A stretch of 64,000 nt of DNA, taken from assembly GCA_024529925.1 (NCBI GenBank), contig JAFEUB010000912.1, positions 662,501 to 726,500 on the forward strand, written 5' to 3'. Made by a program: the position numbers and the translations under genes. The notes under the pieces were generated by a model. It worked only from the letters and a program-made list of their open reading frames with translations. It made no database searches and was not told the origin of the DNA. Shown in pieces: positions 63,671 to 64,000 of this stretch. The first letter of the stretch is position 1. Every line of letters starts with the position of its first letter. The stretch is from Ophthalmolycus amberensis (taxonomy: Eukaryota > Chordata > Actinopteri > Perciformes > Zoarcidae).

Positions 63671-64000
63671 CACGTGACGTCACGTCTGACAAGAGCCGCA
63701 AGGGAGTCATGGGAATTGTGGTTTCTCCCACAATCAGCCCCCCACTCATGTGCCGCTGTTTACTCTGCTAAAAGACTACAACACGGCGTGTTGTCGGTAT
63801 CAATTAGCACACTTAACCTATATTTACAATACGTTTAAAGATGAATAATTGTATTGCCACAGCCCAACTATTTATATCCTCAAACCCGTAGACACGGATT
63901 ATATTGAACAGGGTCTTTCGTGATATACATTTAACAGTATGTTGAAGCAATATATGTTTGCCTTCAGCTCTATAATTTTCAGTATGTTTAACAGTGCTAG
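63671..64000. other. Upstream flank of gene E
   Basis: No feature seen apart from AT-rich sequence toward the end of the window. The CpG-containing block 63655-63700 may belong to the gene E promoter. Confidence 0.35.

Noticed and set aside
1..64000. CRISPR arrays, bacterial operons, tRNA or rRNA genes
   Set aside because: No regularly spaced repeats, no cloverleaf-forming A/B box pairs that I could see, and clear vertebrate spliced-gene structure throughout.

Overview
The window looks like nuclear DNA from a teleost fish, probably a percomorph with a compact genome. This is inferred from an L2-type LINE, a non-autonomous hAT-like transposon, long (GT)n microsatellites, several short dispersed repeats of the kind common in fish, multi-exon genes with some introns under 100 bp, and intact vertebrate-specific gene families. 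There is no bacterial or viral gene organisation. All gene models below were assembled by eye from open frames and GT/AG boundaries. In every multi-exon model the splice phases agree and the coding total is a multiple of three, except where a break is described.

Layout. 1-1.7 kb: 5'-truncated L2-like LINE with a small insertion in its tail. 1.7-16.9 kb: non-coding, with a 1,247 bp hAT-like element (3601-4847) and simple repeats. It probably lies in intron 1 of a minus-strand gene whose signal-peptide exon sits at 16915-16984 (perhaps ptpru). 17.0-20.7 kb: non-coding. 20.8-26.7 kb, minus: a gmeb1-like SAND-domain transcription factor carrying an in-frame stop. 27.5-39.1 kb, plus: a complete 15-exon dcbld1-like receptor (CUB, LCCL, discoidin, one membrane segment, YxxP-rich tail). 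The gmeb1 and dcbld1 starts face each other about 0.9 kb apart.

40.7-63.7 kb holds four minus-strand C2H2 zinc-finger genes in a row. Gene A (6 fingers, 534 aa) is followed by gene B (about 11 fingers, many with a terminal Cys, 777 aa), gene C (8 fingers plus two AT-hooks, 419 aa), and gene E (7 fingers, about 2,150-2,250 aa). C and E share a clearly homologous finger block and look like a tandem duplicate pair.

The most striking object is gene E. Its N-terminal half is a zinc-finger and acidic regulator. Its C-terminal exons encode a piggyBac-transposase-derived domain, split by introns, with at least two of three catalytic Asp positions apparently lost and a terminal Cys/His ribbon. A single-base frameshift separates the ribbon from the rest. 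A 67 nt optional-looking intron upstream could decide whether the transposase half is made at all. I suggest it is a domesticated zinc-finger/transposase fusion acting as a DNA-binding or chromatin factor. The sequence shows no more about its function.
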